The position numbers and the translations under genes were made by a program. Positions 40,447 through 41,967 of a stretch of DNA of 41,967 bases are shown here, piece by piece. The notes beneath the pieces are model-generated. The model made no database searches. It was not told the DNA's origin and saw only the letters and a program-made list of their open reading frames with translations. Source of the stretch: Streptomyces brasiliensis (GTDB lineage Bacteria > Actinomycetota > Actinomycetes > Streptomycetales > Streptomycetaceae); contig NZ_BMQA01000054.1 in the NCBI RefSeq assembly GCF_014647875.1, positions 1-41,967 of the forward strand, given 5' to 3'. The stretch's first letter is position 1. Every line of letters begins with the position of its first letter.

Positions 40447-40658
40447 ATACGCCAACGAGAGGGACGTTAGCCCTATTCCATTCAAGTTTCAACATCATCC
40501 GCAACGTGTCTCCGGTATTACGGCGGGTCATGACTTGGTCATGTCCGAGTCATGCCGTTCGTCCTCTGGCGAACGCGCGTAGAACTCGGGCACCATCTCC
40601 GTGCACCGCCTGCACAGCCGCCCCACAGGAAGCACGGTCGTCCGCAGGAAGGGTCCCC

Positions 40659-41171
40659 ATGAAGTCGCGCCGCATGACGCTCCGCTCCGCGCTCACCGCC
40701 CTCGCCCTCGTCGTCGCCCCGGGCGCCGCCGTCGTCGGCACCGCCGGCGACGCCTTCGCCGTCACCAAGATCAGCCACGCCACCGCCACCTCGATGTTCC
40801 GTCAGGTCGGCATCACCTGGTCGTCCTCCGGCAACTGCTCTGACCGCAACAACTCCACGTGTACGTCCTTCGAGCAGCTCAACCTCCCCACCGCGCAGGG
40901 CGCGCAGACCCTCAAGCGGGCCAGCGGCTGCGCGCTCAACATCACCGGCGGCACCGAGACGGGCCACGCGAGCGGCACCTACTCGCACTGGAACGGCTAC
41001 AAGCTCGATTACGGCAAGAACACCTGCGTCACCTCGTACATCAAGAACTACTTCACCTACATCGGCCTGCGCGGCGACGGAGCACCGCAGTACCAGTCCG
41101 GCTCGGGCAACATCTACGCCGACGAGGGCAACCACTGGGACGTCCTCTACTACAACTGCGGCGGCTGCTGA
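40659..41171 (+). CDS. Small secreted protein, M15-peptidase-like
   Basis: This is a 170-aa exported protein with a signal peptide (MKSRRMTLRSALTALALVV...DAFA, about 1-34). The mature domain holds GHASGTYSHWNGYKLD and a later EGNHWDVLYYNCGGC. The H...D...H spacing resembles the zinc ligands of D-Ala-D-Ala-carboxypeptidase/M15A enzymes (SHxxGxxxD and HWDV), so cell-wall peptide hydrolysis is a reasonable guess. There are several Cys residues (CSDRNNSTC, SGC, NTC, NCGGC), suggesting disulfides. AGGAAGGG lies 5 nt before the ATG. Confidence 0.65.
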   Translation: MKSRRMTLRSALTALALVVAPGAAVVGTAGDAFAVTKISHATATSMFRQVGITWSSSGNCSDRNNSTCTSFEQLNLPTAQGAQTLKRASGCALNITGGTETGHASGTYSHWNGYKLDYGKNTCVTSYIKNYFTYIGLRGDGAPQYQSGSGNIYADEGNHWDVLYYNCGGC

Positions 41172-41496
41172 GCAGGGCACCCGACTCCCATTCGCTCCCG
41201 GCGGCGGTCGCGCTCCTCGCGGCCGCCGTCGGGCGTACCGCTAGGCTCTGCGTGGGCGAGCCGCGCCGCCCGCCGTTCGAGGTGCCGTGTCACTCCGGGG
41301 ATGGCATGTGCGGTGCGCGAATGTGAGGTGGCCCGCAGATGACGGCTTTGTGGCACCTCTACAAGCGCGGAGCCCTCTGAGCAGTCGGAACGGCTGCATG
41401 CCGTGGTGGTTCTGTTCAGGGGTACCAGGAAAACGGTCCGGAGACTGTACGGAGTCGACGGCTCGCTTTCCTCGGTGTCCTTCGTAAGGTCGCTAC
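41172..41496 (+). other. 325-nt spacer before the acyl-CoA carboxylase gene
   Basis: A GC-rich imperfect hairpin (41200-41229) likely ends the upstream transcript. Two tiny frames occur: 24 codons from GTG 41253 behind TAGGCT, and a 13-codon one (41339-41380; MTALWHLYKRGAL) with GAGGTGG 7 nt upstream. They could be leader peptides, but nothing confirms it. Confidence 0.35.
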
Positions 41497-41967
41497 ATGA
41501 CCGTTTTGGAAGAGAAGACGGGTGAGCCGACCGGCGAGCCGACGGACGCGCGCGGCCGGGTCGCGGAGCTGCACGAGATCCGTGCGCAGGCCGTCTCGGG
41601 CCCCAGCGAGAAGGCGACCGAGGCGCAGCACGCCAAGGGCAAGCTGACGGCCCGGGAGCGCATCGAGCTGCTCCTCGACCCGGGGTCCTTCCAGGAGGTC
41701 GAGCAGTTGCGCCGGCACCGGGCGAGCGGGTTCGGCCTGGAGGCGAAGAAGCCGTACACCGACGGTGTCATCACCGGCTGGGGCACGGTGGAGGGCCGCA
41801 CGGTCTTCGTCTACGCCCACGACTTCCGCATCTTCGGCGGCGCGCTGGGCGAGGCCCACGCCACGAAGATCCACAAGATCATGGACATGGCCATCGCGGC
41901 CGGCGCGCCGCTGGTGTCGCTGAACGACGGGGCCGGCGCGCGTATCCAGGAGGGCGTGTCCGCCCTC
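41497..41967 (+). CDS. Acyl-CoA carboxylase carboxyltransferase (beta) subunit, N-terminal part
   Basis: The first 157 codons of a biotin-dependent acetyl/propionyl-CoA carboxylase beta subunit; the rest is outside the window. QHAKGKLTARERIELLLDPGSF in outline, KPYTDGVITGWGTVEGR and FRIFGGALGEAHATKI are hallmarks of the carboxyltransferase family, and LNDGAGARIQEGVSAL is the start of an acyl-CoA-binding block. It transfers CO2 from carboxybiotin to acetyl- or propionyl-CoA to give malonyl- or methylmalonyl-CoA. By recalled Streptomyces gene order it may be AccB (paired with AccE), but that cannot be confirmed from the fragment. AAGG precedes the ATG. Confidence 0.93.
   Translation, partial: MTVLEEKTGEPTGEPTDARGRVAELHEIRAQAVSGPSEKATEAQHAKGKLTARERIELLLDPGSFQEVEQLRRHRASGFGLEAKKPYTDGVITGWGTVEGRTVFVYAHDFRIFGGALGEAHATKIHKIMDMAIAAGAPLVSLNDGAGARIQEGVSAL

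Noticed and set aside
41253..41327. 24-codon frame behind a TAGGCT -10-like box
   Set aside because: Box-to-start spacing is only 4 nt, no RBS and no conservation data; may be chance.

Overview
The window is a high-GC, densely coded actinobacterial chromosome segment, almost certainly from a Streptomyces. The evidence is frequent GTG starts, 4-bp stop/start overlaps, a fused urease gamma-beta subunit, a copy of the dispersed 'cgcagttccccgcgcccc' intergenic repeat, and a core gene order (ilvC-serA ... put genes ... leuB-ilvE ... cimA ... acyl-CoA carboxylase beta) that I recall from Streptomyces chromosomes. No tRNA, rRNA, CRISPR array, IS element or prophage gene was seen.

Layout. 1-2.1 kb: end of ilvC, then serA. 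2.1-4.4 kb: divergent DHA2 efflux pump and TetR regulator, with repeated operator-like sites between them. 4.4-8.7 kb: proline catabolism (PucR-type regulator divergent from separate proline dehydrogenase and pyrroline-5-carboxylate dehydrogenase genes). 8.8-10.2 kb: alpha/beta hydrolase overlapping an AAC(2')-I-like acetyltransferase. 10.5-14.8 kb: a 43-aa basic protein, an exported purple-acid-phosphatase-like enzyme, leuB and ilvE. 14.9-17.35 kb: a two-TM membrane protein of unknown function followed closely by a lysine-2,3-aminomutase-family radical SAM enzyme. 17.3-24.35 kb: a nitrogen-compound locus with an NCS1 permease, divergent from ureAB-ureC-(agmatine deiminase family)-tetR, then an MHS-type transporter. 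24.4-26.2 kb: cimA preceded by a short Ile-Ile leader peptide and an intrinsic terminator, the layout of a ribosome-mediated attenuator. 26.3-31.4 kb: divergent secreted GH30-CBM13 and GH3 glycosidases. 31.4-36.1 kb: an exported Gly-rich protein, MarR regulator, a frameshifted FUSC-type membrane protein and a NarL-type two-component system. 36.25-39.4 kb: an ABC-2 export operon whose first permease carries an inserted extracytoplasmic domain. 39.8-42 kb: YceI protein, a small secreted M15-peptidase-like protein and the start of an acyl-CoA carboxylase beta subunit.

How the genes connect. serA, ilvC, leuB, ilvE and cimA supply serine and branched-chain amino acids; citramalate made by CimA feeds isoleucine, which fits an isoleucine-sensing leader. 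The urease-like/deiminase operon is the best candidate for an undescribed system. A guanidine deiminase would yield a substituted urea (for agmatine, N-carbamoylputrescine). The adjacent divergent urease has no nickel-accessory genes beside it and has Val in place of the usual flap Cys, so it might act on that product. Two transporters flank the operon, and a TetR regulator with matching 19-bp operator-like boxes may control it. That pathway is inference; the gene content and motifs are read from the sequence.
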